In this document: positions 32,400-43,964 of the stretch, in pieces
How positions within the stretch are numbered: the first letter of the stretch is position 1
How the letters are laid out: every line of letters begins with the position of its first letter
Source of the DNA: Oegoconia quadripuncta
Lineage: Eukaryota; Arthropoda; Insecta; Lepidoptera; Autostichidae
DNA length: 64,000 nucleotides
NCBI GenBank assembly: GCA_949316235.1
Contig: OX438757.1
Location: 9,790,657-9,854,656 of the forward strand
Direction: 5' to 3'
Translations under genes and position numbers: made by a program
Notes under the pieces: model-generated
What the model was told of the DNA's origin: nothing
Databases searched by the model: none
What the model saw: the letters and a program-made list of their open reading frames with translations, nothing else

Positions 32400-33690
32400 A
32401 ATGAATCTATCTAAAAACTTAGCTATATAAGCTTACAAGTTTGTACTTAATTGATAAAAATGACTTGTCTGTTACTACACAATTCAAGTTATTCGTATTT
32501 ACTAAGACTACTGTGCAACTGCTTTAAATTATTTTGCTTGGTCAAGTAATAATCTTTGCTATCTATTTAAATTTTTCCTTAGTTGATCTCGCTAAAAACT
32601 TAAGAACAGTCGCTAATAAGTTTATATGTACTACATAAAATTCCTTGATTATGCAATGCAATTAAACTTATTAGTATCTGCTAAGACTGTTGTGCCACTG
32701 CTTCAAATTAATCTTGCTCTGTCAGGTAATAATCTTGGATACATATTTTAAATTTTCCTTAGTTTATCTCGCTAAAAACTTAACAACACTAGCTAAAATG
32801 TTTCTATATAATTCATAAAAGTCCTTGCTTACACGATACAATTAAACTTATTACTATCTACTAATATTGTTGTGCAACTACTTCAAATTAATCTTGCTCT
32901 GTCAGGTAATAATCTTGGATGTATATTTTAAATTTTCCTTCGTTGATCTCGCTAAAAACTTAATAACACTAGCTAAAATGTTTCTATGTAATCCATAAAA
33001 AGTCCTTGTTTATACGATACAATTAAACTTATTAGTATATGCTAAGACTGTTGTGCCACTGCTTCAAATTAATCTTGCTCTGTCAGATAATAATCTTGGA
33101 TGTAAATTTTAAGTTTTTCTTAGTTGATCTCGCTAAAAACTTAACAACACTAGCTAAAATGTTTCTATATAATTCATAAAAGTCCTTGCTTATACGATAC
33201 AATTAAACTTATTACTATCTACTAATATTGTTGTGCAACTATTTCAAATAAATTTTGCTCTGTCAGGTAATAATCTTGCATGTATATTTTAAATTTTCCT
33301 TCGTTGATCTCGCTAAAAACTTAACAAAACTAGCTAAAATGTTTCTATGTAATCCATAAAAAGTCCTTGTTTATACGATACAATTAAAGTTATCACTATC
33401 TGCTAAGACTGTTGTGCAACTATTTCAAATTGATCTTGCTCTATCAGGTAATAATATTGGATTTATATTTTTAATTTTCCTTCGTTGATCTCGCTAAAAA
33501 CTTAATAACACTGGCTAAAATGTTTCTATGTAATCCATAAAAAGTCCTTGTCTATACGATACAATTAAACTTATGAGTATCTGCTAAGACCGTTGTGCAA
33601 TTGTTTCAAATTATTCTTGCACTGTCAAATAATAATCTTTGATACATATTAAAAACTTCCCTAGTTGATCTCGCTAAAAACGCACGTTTT
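32400..33690. repeat. 180-bp satellite, seven copies with dimeric pattern
   Basis: The marker GATCTCGCTAAAAAC(T/G) recurs at about 32,584, 32,764, 32,944, 33,124, 33,304, 33,484 and 33,664, i.e. every 180 bp. Units at 32,764 and 33,124 share TATATAATTCATAAAAGTCC and TCTACTAATATTG. Units at 32,944 and 33,304 share TATGTAATCCATAAAAAGTC and TGCTAAGACTG. This gives an A-B-A-B 360-bp higher-order repeat. Diverged monomer pieces are also found at 38,460-38,890. Confidence 0.9.
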
Positions 33691-34039
33691 ATCGCAAACT
33701 AATGTCAAAATGCTGCTCTACGATTACTATGTCACTCGTTTTAACAGATTACCACGATAAATACTGTGATTTCAACTTTATCGCGTATTGCCATGGTTTT
33801 TTCTTTTTTTTTTATCAAGGTTGTTATTTAATTTGGCTTCCTTGTTTAGATCTACACGCTCGCTTTTAGAATTCTTCTTTCGGCATTCATTTTAGAAATT
33901 GAGGAAAAAGCAAGGGACTTTCAGGTTAGAGCTTTTGATGCAGATAGCTGCTCCAAATTTGAAATTGTGCGACTTGTGTGTTCCTGAAAGCGGATATTAT
34001 TATGTGGGTTTTATGAATCAGCCTTGCCGCGTAGTAAGC

Positions 34040-34235
34040 ACGTTCCATACCATTGCCGTTTACGTGAGCTACAACCGCTCGAGCCCGTTCCATATCATTA
34101 CCATTCATACTCGTACCGGGTCAGGATACCCCGTCTTGGGTTAGCCCCAGCAGTAAGAAGACGTAGAGACGTAAGAGATGAGGCTCACGTAAACGGTAGG
34201 TAATGATATGGAATGGGCTTGAGCGACAGAGGAGT
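34040..34235. repeat. Inverted repeat around GTTTACGTGAGCT
   Basis: CCGTTTACGTGAGCT with CCCGTTCCATATCATTACC at 34,058-34,107 is mirrored by GGCTCACGTAAACGG and GGTAATGATATGGAATGGGC at 34,172-34,218. The GTTCCATA-CATTRCCRTT word also occurs twice directly in the left arm. Confidence 0.65.
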
Positions 34236-34249
34236 ATAATCAGCCACTG

Positions 34250-34625
34250 TGTCTTACATTCATGGACTACATGATAACGTTCGACTCTGTCGAAATCTGT
34301 GCTATTCTAGAATCTCTGCAGCTATCTCAAGTCGATTGGTGAGATATACGAGATGTTGAGATATCTGTTTGACGCCGCTATAATGAATGTGCAACTACAA
34401 AATCAAAAGTCAAAACCCATTCAATTACGTGTGGATGTTACTCAGGGGGATGTGATATCCCCGAAGGTTCATCTGCGTACTGGAGGAGGCAAACATGTAA
34501 ATGGCGAATATATCACAACGTTTCTTCCATTCAGATCTCAAAATTAACATAGACAAGACGAAAGTCATGGCTAATTCTCACGTTGTCTTGAAACCGGTTA
34601 CCGTCGTTAAGGTCAATATCGAAGT
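34250..34625 (+). pseudogene. RTE-clade LINE reverse transcriptase fragment
   Basis: Conceptual pieces in different frames: FMDYMITFDSVE (RT A-box region, the catalytic D of F-D-Y-x-x-x-F-D-S-V), LFDAAIMNVQLQNQKSKPIQ, then TQGDVISPK (B box) and further on NIDKTKVMANSHV. The order and words match RTE-type RTs as I know them. Several frameshifts, stops and a deletion between the B box and the NIDKTK region, where the YADD box is missing. Clearly dead. It directly abuts the R1-like fragment in the same orientation. Confidence 0.65.
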
Positions 34626-35010
34626 TCCCCAGTCCCCTGGGGGTGCATTATAGAGGCACTGAAGTTCCATGACATGCCTCCATACCTATGCCGAATAGTG
34701 GGCGCCTGCCTCTCGGATAGGTTCATAGATTATCCAACACGTGGTACCGTATTCCACAGGGCTCGGTGCTAGGCCCACTCCTGTGAAACATCGGTTACTG
34801 GGTGCTGAGGGGCGAGCTCATTCCTAGCACGGATGTCACCTTTTATGCACACGATACGCAGGTGACGGCACGGGGGAGCTCGTACTGGGAAGCGGCACGC
34901 CTTGCCACTGTGTTAGTAGCACAAGTGGTGAGGCGCATAAGGATGCTCGATCTGGAGGTGGCCCTACACAAATCCGAGGCACTATGTTTTTATGGCACCC
35001 GATACAGAAA
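34625..35010 (+). pseudogene. R1-clade LINE reverse transcriptase fragment
   Basis: Begins around an EALKFHDMPPYLCRIVGACL reading, then SDRFIDYPTRGT. A frameshift leads into an open stretch from 34,802: LRGELIPSTDVTFYAHDTQ, ARGSSYWEAARLATV, RRIRMLDLEVALHKSEAL. The catalytic box is YAHD instead of YADD, so one metal-binding aspartate is lost. The words GELIPSTDVT and LEVALHKSEA are typical of R1-clade elements of Lepidoptera. It ends abruptly at about 35,010. A remnant without function. Confidence 0.75.
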
Positions 35011-35139
35011 AGTGTATAGAATGTATTCACAAATTATTTTTGTTTATATTGTACACGGATTTGCTAGCTAAAGCTAGTAATTAAATAAGTAGTTAATTCA
35101 CTAAAGACCGATAGTAGGTTCCTATGGCGGTTTGTATTT

Positions 35140-35960
35140 AAAATTTGAGGACGAATATTTTTAGCAAAATTAACGAAGAACAACTTAGCGACAACAGCTA
35201 AAGTTCTTAACTGTCAACTTGGCGGGAACTGACTTTTATGATTTTACTATTGTTCTATAAATTTAAGAAAATGATCTTTTATAAATTTTCTCGTGTCTGG
35301 GTGTTCTGGGTAATGCCCCCAAAAGTCGTTACTAGGTTCTCGTAATAAAAGGTATCCTAGTTTGAGGTAAGGTAATCGGTGTCTTCGTCCGGCATTATTA
35401 TTAATTGAGGACGAATATTTTTAGCAAAATTTACTAATAAGATCTTAGCGACAACATCAAAAGTTCTTAGCTATCAACTTGAGTAACTGACCATTTCTTT
35501 GATTTTACTATTGTTATACAAATTTAAGAAAACGATTTTCTCTAAATTTTCTCGGAATTGGGTCATCTGGGTAATACCGCCTGAAATCGTTACCAGGTTC
35601 TCGTTTGATGCCAGGTAATCGGTATGATCGTCCGGCATTATTATTATTTGAGAACGAATATCTTTAGCAAAATGAACTAATAAGACCTTAGCGGCAACAG
35701 CTAAAGTTCTTAACTATCAATTTGGCTAGGCGACTACTACTTTGATTTTACTATTGCTATACGAATTTAGAAAACGATTTTGTTAAATTTTCTCGGAACT
35801 GGTGTTCTGGATAATGCCCCCAGAGGTCAGTTCTCGTTTGAGGCCAGCTAGTCGGTGTAATCGCCCGGCATTATTATTATTATTATTTGAGGACGAATGT
35901 CTTTAGCAAAATTAACTAACAAGAACTTAGCGACAACAGCTAAAGTTCTTAAACTATGGT
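35140..35960. repeat. ~240-260-bp tandem array, 3.3 copies
   Basis: GAGGACGAATATTTTTAGCA starts at 35,147, 35,407, 35,650 and 35,889 (spacings 260, 243, 239). Each is followed by CTTAGCGACAACAGCTAAAG, TTAAGAAAACGATTTT-like, TCTCGGAACTGG-like, AATGCCCCC and CGTCCGGCATTATTATTA blocks. The fourth copy is cut off at a T-run. Confidence 0.88.
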
Positions 35961-36424
35961 TTTTTTTTTCATTTAAGTGGGAAACCCCATATGCTCGTGG
36001 TAAATATCCAGTTATATTATGAGCTACTAATAAGCTTAATGTCGAAAATAATAAATAATAATATTTCCTCTAGCTTTCCTCGCCAAAATTTGACTGTGCA
36101 GCGGTTTTTAAAGTCAACTCCGCGCTTTTTTGTAAATAAATATTGACAACATTGCTGCCGGTCCGCATTCAGTTCAGCGAAATGTTTCGCCATTTACGAT
36201 CCGAAAAAATACGACAAATTACCTACTAGTACCCATTTAGGTTACCTAGGAGAAAAATGACAGGCGATTGAGGCTATTTCAGGATTCCTGTTCATTGATA
36301 GTTTCATAAAATGCGTAACGCCTACGAGTTTCGCTTTCAGATAACTTTAATATATTGATATGTATGAATGGTAATATGCACCTTATGTTAGATAACGATG
36401 AATTACGATATTTTGATCTTTAAA

Positions 36425-36575
36425 TAATATATTTTTTTATGTATGACTTTTTCACCTGATGTGGTGAAGTGATGATAAGGCCGAAGATGAAGCACGCGAT
36501 CTCAGTAAATGCTATTCACTCTACTCTTAAAGATTCCAAGATTATAAGATTCCGGAAAAACCGACGGAATATAAC
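36425..36575 (-). pseudogene. Decayed LINE ORF2 C-terminus, antisense
   Basis: T-run, TTTTTCACCTGATGTGGTGA, GAAGATGAAGCACGCGATCT, CAGTAAATGCTATTCACTCT and AAGATTCCAAGATTATAAGA parallel the readable copy at 15,152-15,365. Frameshifts and stops are present. Confidence 0.6.
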
Positions 36576-37399
36576 TTATTATTACAAACCCTAGGTAATG
36601 AAACACCCTTCTTTTATTATTTCTTAAGTCCAGTCCAGTAAGCTTTTCACACCAATTTTTTTAAAATAACTATTTAATTAGACATTAGATTTATTAAGAC
36701 ATTATAAAAATAAATTTCTATTACAAGTTAAAGTTCACTTTCGTTAAATCTTTCGAAATGTAACGCTTTAACGTTTAACGAACTTCATTAATTTAATGAC
36801 GGGTAATTTCTTTTGCTATAACGTAAAAAACCGTAATAATAATCTATACATACAAGCGTCGTCATTGGTCTCGCGCTTGACCTGTTTTTATAGCTTTAAA
36901 GTATACTTGATCCAAAAGAAATTGATTGGGGTATTTTATATATTTTATTCTGGTGAAGTATTGCGGTCCTGGCGAAATATTTCTGAAAATAAATTAAACA
37001 GGCGAATTGACGGTAAACGAAAGATGCGGTAAACAAAATGGAATTTCATACTAAGTGATACGATCGTGACAATACTTTTAGGGCATTCAAAATCTGAAAA
37101 ATGAAAATGTCAATGAGTATAACAAAATAGTCTATAAATAATAACAAATATTGGGGAAAATACAAAACGATTACAATGCCATATAGATATTCCCACGGTC
37201 ACACATACAATATCGGAAGCTTTACGCTGACCAAAGCGCAACCGCGCGCGTTAATATTAATTATGAAATTATAGACATTCATTTACAATTTTATTTGTTA
37301 TTCTTGTTTATTGAAGTTTGGCGGTTTTTTTTTTGAAAAAATAACATTTTGGATAAGAGAATTTTTAATCTGGCTAAAATTGGAAAATTACATCTGGCA

Positions 37400-37412
37400 A
37401 CCCTGCGTCAGT
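37400..37412 (+). promoter_or_regulatory. Possible initiator (GCGTCAGTCGG)
   Basis: TCAGT is the usual arthropod initiator core. It lies in a short GC-rich segment about 140 bp upstream of the first ATG of the SAMD3-like gene. No TATA box at the right spacing is obvious. Tentative. Confidence 0.25.
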
Positions 37413-37734
37413 CGGCGTCGGCGCGAAATACTCGGTCTACTACTTTTAGTCGTTCCTCGGTTGAGTATGTGTCGAGTCGAAATTTTCGTAAAAAAGGTTA
37501 GTTTGTGATTTCAAGTGCGTTTATAGTATATAGATCAAGAAATTACTATGTCACGACTGCTCAGTAGTAATTCGAAGGTAAGTACCTACATGATTCGTCG
37601 CAAAAAATACTTATAAAAGGTACCAAGTGAAACTGAGACGTAATAATGGAGCCTACCTAGCGCAGGCGCAACTCGGTAAAGGAAAAATGGGGCGTGAGTT
37701 TGTGTGAGGTATACATATAACTACAATGCCCAAG

Positions 37735-37830
37735 GACTTGTATGGACTTCTTATTCTTCAATTTAAGAGCTATGCTCTTGTCGGTGGAGTAATGACCACG
37801 TCTCTCTACTTTCCGCCCTCAATTTAATGG
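37735..37830 (+). repeat. AGAGCTATGCTCTTGTCGG repeat family
   Basis: TTCTTCAATTTAAGAGCTAT, GCTCTTGTCGGTGGAGTAAT and CCACGTCTCTCT match 51,070-51,150 and the complement at 25,795. It lies in the first intron of the decayed gene. Confidence 0.65.
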
Positions 37831-38459
37831 ACTAGCACGGAGTAATTCCTACATATTTATTGTTTTCGTTGCTCAACTCCTTATATTGTAGCGAAGTGCC
37901 TGAGGTGAGCATTGATAAAATTTAGGTTTATATGTATTGAGTATTAACGGGCTAACATCGATGACCAATTTATAGTGGTGAACTTTAGTCGGTAAAAGCC
38001 AGAGTATGACTGTATTTTCCAAAAAAGGTAAGGAGACCTCTTCAGATACCACAATGCGCCAATTTATGGGATGAACGTGACATGTTGAGGGGCAAACTAC
38101 TCTTACCTACCTAATGTATTTACAAGAAAAATAATGACGTCATGCAAGATATTTACTTATTTCTTACTGTTATGGTTGGTTTATTTTTGCAGAAGAAGGA
38201 AATGAGAAGAGTCATCTATCCTTGCTTACTTAATATTCATTGGAGAAAATTTTCCCAAAAATTGGCGAACGATTAACCTTCATGGAGCATTTAGAAAAAA
38301 ATAAGAGCAAGTTCTTAAACCCAGGTACCCAGGGCACCAGGTAAGAGAATTAAAATTTAGAAAAATGTTTGGCTAATTATATTGGCTATTTAATCCTAAT
38401 TGCACAAATATCTACAATATGTTTGTTGTGTAAATATTTATACCTCCGACCACAACATT

Positions 38460-38890
38460 TCTTTGAAGGTTTTTAATTTGCCTGAGTTGATTTCGCTATT
38501 ATCTTAGATGTTTCATAAAAAAAACCTTGTTTATACATTACAATGGGTATGTTAAAAAAACTTAATACCTGCCAATAACATCCATTTGTAGTATTTTGAT
38601 TTTAATGATTGATAGTTTCAGTTGGCATTTGACGGCCTATTCATTTCATCATTGTCAATTTAAAATATGATAGTTCAAGTTAGTTTCCTATAAAAGTCTT
38701 ATTTTTCATAAAAAAAATAGAAGAAAATATAATATTTTTTAGCATGCCCAATCTAACTTATTTGTATCTGCTAAGACTTGTGGTGCAACTACTTCTAATT
38801 AATTTAGCTCTATCAAGTAATAATCTTTGCTAGGTATGTATTCTGAATTTGCCCTAGTTAATACAACACATGCTAATATGTTTACCTCCT
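38460..38890. repeat. Diverged monomers of the 180-bp satellite in an intron
   Basis: CTGAGTTGATTTCGCT, TTTCATAAAAAAAACCTTGT at about 38,475-38,530, and TCTGCTAAGACTTGTGG, CAACTACTTCTAATTAAT, TCTATCAAGTAATAATCTTT at about 38,755-38,835, match satellite words of 32,400-33,690 in the right order. Flanking DNA is unrelated. Confidence 0.7.
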
Positions 38891-39093
38891 TCAACCTGCA
38901 GAAATCCACTGCCGAACAGAGGTCCACCTGATAGTTCTCTATAACACCTCTAACAGTCCCTTGGTTCTAGTGCTATCCCATGAAAGTTCACATCTTTCTA
39001 TAGAGCTTGTTACATAATGAATCAAAAAATAAAACACGAAACCTAAGTTTTCGTTTTCACGTTGAAACATTAGCGCGACCGCCCCCCAACAGG

Positions 39094-39262
39094 GTATGTA
39101 TGCACCATAACTGTAGTATAAATCTTATAATTAAATATTGATTGAACATGTAACAAATTAATGTCATTTTCAATAATATCCCTGGTATGTATAATATGCA
39201 CCACAACTGTAGTAAAAATGTTATAATTAAATATTGATTCAACATTTAACAAATTCATATGT
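39094..39262. repeat. Direct duplication, two ~75-bp copies
   Basis: TGCACCATAACTGTAGTATA / TGCACCACAACTGTAGTAAA and TTATAATTAAATATTGATT(G/C)AACAT occur ~88 bp apart. Confidence 0.8.
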
Positions 39263-39777
39263 TATAAAATCTCACAAATAAATGATAAAAAAGTAAAATA
39301 AACAGACAGGCTTAACAGAGTGATTTTGTTAAGGAACCCTAATTAAAGATTTCAAAATTCTGAGTTCACATTTAAACACATATTTCAGACGAAGAGCAAG
39401 AAGATGTTTTACTCTGGATGAAAAATAATTGATACAGTTGATCACGTGAAAGAAAATTGGCATAATAGTACTTCAGCAAGACTTTATAATTTCATGAAAA
39501 ACAACATGCAAATTCATTAAGACATGAAGGAGTTTGCTGCACTCAAAAGGCTTGATGGTTACAGACTGGTAGAATTTTTTTTTTAATTATTTTTAAGCGT
39601 ATTCTAAAGTATGATGCAATTAAACTTCTTAAACAGTAATCCCAGAAACCACGGTTTATTGACAAGTTTAATCAATGGTTCTCCATTATTAGTAACATTT
39701 CAATTGTCGTGGTGAAGTATTTGTTTTTGATTAAACACCATAATTATCAGCTAATGATGTCGATTTTGTTGTTTTAA

Positions 39778-40025
39778 TCTAAAACCAGTTTTAAAGTGGT
39801 ACTGTCCCTTTCTTCCTAGAACAGCACTACTCCAAAACTGGTTTTAGTTTGGTTTATTTTGTATACAACAGAATGGACACCATTAATGTCGATTGTGTTG
39901 CAAACAAATTAAACTAAAACCTGTCTTGGAGTCTTGCTGTCGCACCATATTGTTCAAAAGAGAAAGGAACAGTATCAATTTTAATTTGGTTTTAGTTTAT
40001 TTTGCGTACAACAGAATAGACATCA
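39778..40025. mobile_element. Foldback repeat with AACTGGTTTTAG / CTAAAACCAGTT ends
   Basis: CTAAAACCAGTTTTAAAGTG at 39,780 faces its complement CCAAAACTGGTTTTAG at 39,833-39,848. The second half repeats GGTTTTAGTTTATTTTG and ACAACAGAAT(G/A)GACA. Probably one or two overlapping MITE copies, within the intron before the exon at 40,101. Confidence 0.55.
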
Positions 40026-41649
40026 ATAATGTTTTACTTTGATGGTAATAATTATCTATGAACAACAACGAAATTTTACTAACACTTATTATTTCCGCAG
40101 CTCGAAATCGACTTCACAATATGCAGCTCTATATTGAATGGCCTACTGTGGCGGCTTTTATTACTAGTAAAATAAAACATTAATAATAATGGGATTAATG
40201 ATTGCTTTACAGCAGGTAGTTACATATTTAATCTCTACTTAATTTTTTTACCTTTATTTAACATCAGCGTATCCATGTTACGACTTAGCAGTGATACTGA
40301 CACTTTTTGTACCTACTTTAAAATTCGTACCTCTGAATTCCGAACCGTAATTATGATATGGTTTCTTTTAAAAAACCATTATATCATTTGTTTGTAGTCG
40401 TTTTCCTCCTTTCATCAGTACAAGATTTGGCGGGATTGTATTAACAAATGATAGTTCTTACTGAAATTTTAAATTGGAGTCTTTTGTTATCTATAAAGTA
40501 TTTATATTTATTTACAGATGGAAAAAAGTTAACATTTTGAGATCACTGTCATCCCTATTTGGTGTCAAAAATATTGTAACGTACAAAAATAAGCAATGGC
40601 GGCCATCCAAAATGGAGTCACGAGATGGATTAATACAATAGGTATGTCAAAGGAAGTAGCTACCTTAGAACATTCTACGTCTATCAATAAGCGCAGAATA
40701 TGGCTGAAACTAAGCTATTCAGCTGTTGCTGTGCGACAATTGCGAGCTTATTCAGATTTATGTCACTTTAACCATTTACTGATCTAACTCTTATCAATTT
40801 TAAGTATTAAATAGCATGTTCTTAGACAGGGAAGTTGACGTGCTCAAGACACAATAGTCAGTGACAAGTACGTACTTATGTACTTAAGATTTCAAAAACG
40901 AAAAACTCGTGCTTTGCATTTAGAATCGAACCGTTGATCTCGTTAATGCGAGACATCAGTCATTCCCCCAACGACGAGCTGTCACTACTTGAACTAAGCT
41001 AAATTAACTCTTTAAAATTAAATTAAAGCAACTGTTTGTCTTTCAAATTAATAAATAAAAAAAAAATCATACAAACTCATGCTGACTAGCTCCTCAACCT
41101 AACTGATTTGTATGAAATTTGGCTTAGGGTGTTTTCTACTCCTTGCCTATGCAAATATTTGACATAACATATAATGTAATATGCCATACCTTCGAGAATA
41201 TCAATACTTATTATAACTAGGCTTCTAATATATGAAAATGAGAGCAATAGAGATAGATGAAAAGTTATGTATTGTCTTCTGAGTTTTGACACTTTTATTT
41301 CGGCTTCAATGTCTATTTAAAGTAATAATTTTCAGGACTTTTCGGAGATTCAAACAGAAATAAATAAGAAAAAGTTCTTGGAATTCAGTCTGAACTGCGG
41401 ACCTCTACTGGTTGCGGTATCACCGGATGAAGACGCTATAAAAAGCTGCTCCATCGTTATAAACGACGTGTTGTACAACTTTGACAATCCGTTAAAGGCT
41501 TTCGTCACATATTTTAAAATATTTCACGCCCTGAATTGCGTTTTAATAAAGTCTTGATTAGTATGTATATTGTCTCATATTCTAAATAACTTCAAGTGGC
41601 TCTTAACAGTATGTTAATAGTTAAGTTAAAATTTATATCATTTACTAGG

Positions 41650-42200
41650 AATGTTAAACATGTTAATGTCCTACCTTGGGGAAGTCAATTTGTAGCAATT
41701 TAGCATAAGCTTACTTGTGACTAATACCGACATTGGCACATGTTAGTGTATTACTCTTTTCGCTACCACAGTTTGTTTTAGCACCAGGTCAAATATACAT
41801 TGTGAAAGTGATGTTGAATTAGTTTATTAGTTTCGAAGCATCACTTAGTTCCCAACAATATAAATCCGGCTATAAAGAATTGTTTCATAGCACCAACCAA
41901 TAGTTTAGTTGCGATCAATAATTATGAAATAAATTACCAAATATTCTTTTCACTGCCACAGTTCTCTTTATTAGTAATATTAAACTAGTTAATTTGCTAC
42001 CTTAAAACAGCGTTTTCATGGCACTTTACAGTAGCTATGTATGATCAATATTGATATTAGCAAATATAAGTAAGTCTATTCACCACAGCCTGCTTTATTT
42101 ATTAGGTATATATTCAACAAGTTGACTGAGGGAACCGTTTTCGTAGCACTTCATAGTACTTAAGTTGTGATTGGACATTTATTGGTCAAACATATTTTAT
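41650..42200 (-). repeat. ~130-bp satellite units, inverted orientation
   Basis: Blocks such as TTTGCTACCTTAAAACAGCG, GTTTTCATGGCACTTTACAG and GATCAATATTGATATTAGCA are the complement of the blocks of the array at 42,240-43,450. About four diverged units. The orientation switch lies at 42,180-42,260. Confidence 0.75.
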
Positions 42201-42239
42201 TGTTTGTATGTCAATATGAACATTATAATACAATAAAAC

Positions 42240-43450
42240 TTTAATAAATAAATCTCTACTCACAACTACTGCTAAGTGCTACAAAAAACGCTTCTCTAAT
42301 GTAGCAAATTAATTTGTTATATATACCTAATAAAGCGGGCTGAACAGTTAATTAAATTAGCTAATATTATTATTGATCAGAATTAAGCTATTGTTGAGTT
42401 CTACGAAAACGCTTTCCTGAGGTAGTAAATCAACTTGTTTAATATAGCTCATAAAACTGGTTGTTGTAACCAAGAGAGTTACATATATTTGCTAATTTCG
42501 TTATTGATCACAACTAAGCTACTGTTAAGTGCTACGAGAACACTTCTCTAAGATAGTTAAGAAACTAGCTGTGGTAGTTAAAAAGGTTACTTACATTTGC
42601 TAATATGTTATTGATCACAACCAAGATACTGTTCAGTGCAACGAAATCAGTTCCCTAAGGTAGCAAAGAAACTCAACTGTGGTAGCTAAAAGAGTTGTTA
42701 CATTTGCTAGTATCGTTATTGATTATAACTAAGCTACTGTTAAGTGCTACGAAAATACTTCCCTAAGATAGCAAAGAAACTGTCAGTGGTACCTAAAAGG
42801 GTTACTTACTTTTGCTAAATCGTTATTGATCACAGCTAAGATACTGTTCGTGCAACGAAATTACTTCCCTAAGGTAGCAAAGAAACTGGCTGTGTTACCT
42901 AAAAAAGTTACTCACATTTGCTAACATTGTTATTGATCACAACTAAGATACTGTACAGTGCATCGAAATCACTTCCTTGAGGTAGCAAAGAATCTGGCAG
43001 TGGTACCTAAAAGGGTTCCTTACATTTGCTAATATCGTTATTGATCACAACTAAGATACTGTTCAGTGCATCGAAATCACTTCCCTGAGGTAGCAAAGAA
43101 ACTGGCTGTGTTACCTAAAAGGGTTACTCACATTTGCTAATATTGTTATTGATCACAACTAAGATACTGTTAAGTGCTACGAAAACACTTCCCTAAGTTA
43201 GCATAGAAACTGGCAGTGGTACCTAAAAGGGTTCCTTACATTTGCTAATATTGTTATTGATCACAACTAAGATCTGTTAAGTGCAACGAAATCACTTCCC
43301 TAAAGTAGCAAAGAAACAATGCTTTCGTAGGTAAAAAAGTTACTTACAGTTGCTGATATCGTTATAGATCACAGCTAATACATTGTTAACTACTACGAAA
43401 ACATTTCCCTGAGGTGGCAAATAAACTTGTTTAACGTACCTAACAAGAGG
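42240..43450 (+). repeat. ~108-bp satellite array, about eleven copies
   Basis: GTTATTGATCACAACTAAG recurs near 42,500, 42,607, 42,715, 42,822, 42,929, 43,038, 43,145, 43,253 and 43,363. Each is followed by CTGTTAAGTGCTACGAAAAC-like, TTCCCTAAGGTAGCAAAGAA and CTGGCTGTGGTACCTAAAAG-like blocks. Edge copies are longer and more diverged, the usual pattern for unequal exchange. Confidence 0.9.
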
Positions 43451-43964
43451 CTGTAATATTGAAAAAAGTTACAAACATTAGCAGCTATGTCCAAGAAGCT
43501 CTTCAGGTATAGCTACTTATTTAGCTCAGTGAACCATTAATATCGGATGCTTAAGCAAAGTAATTTAACAGTCGGTGGTAATTGATTTAGATGTTGTTCT
43601 AAATAATATCCAATTCCACATCAAAGTAACTTGTCAGTAACGACTAAACTTGATAAAATATTCGTTGAAGTAGCTAAAACTTTACAAACTATTCCTAATT
43701 TTCTCTGTTGTTGTACCTAACTGATTAGTTATCACAACTCAAAGGTATTAGCGGTGCAGCTCTATAACGAACACTGTTACCTGTCACTACTAAGTATTGC
43801 TAAATATTGGCTAAACCAACTAACGTACTCCAGCACCGGTCGGTAAATTTGATAAATATTGACTGAAACTACTAACTTACTTATCATCGGTAGCAAATTT
43901 TTTTGATTTGGTACCGAAAGGATTCGTTGTCAGTGGGTTCGATATTCAGCATTCGATATTTGAT

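Larger units (their letters stand above)
37405..41557 (+). pseudogene. Decayed SAMD3-like spliced gene inside the TIR element
   Basis: Function unknown. Exon remnants in order: (1) TSS-like TCAGT at 37,408, ATG 37,548, donor GAAG|GTAAGT at 37,578. (2) 38,193-38,340, acceptor TTTTTGCAG, donor CCAG|GTAAGA; reads YSLEKIFPKIGERLTFMEHL, the C-terminal end of a SAM domain, preceded by one in-frame stop. (3) 39,389-39,568: EEQEDVLLWMKNN, a frameshift, KENWHNSTSARLYNF, a stop, then EFAALKRLDGYRL. (4) 40,101-~40,215: LEIDF, a frameshift, EWPTVAAFITSKI. (5) 40,518-40,641: WKKVNILRSLSSLFGVKN and WRPSKMESRDGLIQ, with a stop as last codon. (6) 41,336-41,557: LEFSLNCGPLLVAVS, VINDVLYNFDNPLKAF, YFKIFHALN, own stop, AATAAA at 41,545. 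This domain order matches, from memory, SAMD3-like proteins multiplied in fish and invertebrates. Exon phases do not all fit. It is broken by at least three stops and two frameshifts. Confidence 0.5.

Noticed and set aside
32400..33690. CRISPR array
   Set aside because: Repeats are contiguous 180-bp units without short repeat plus unique spacer structure, in eukaryotic DNA.
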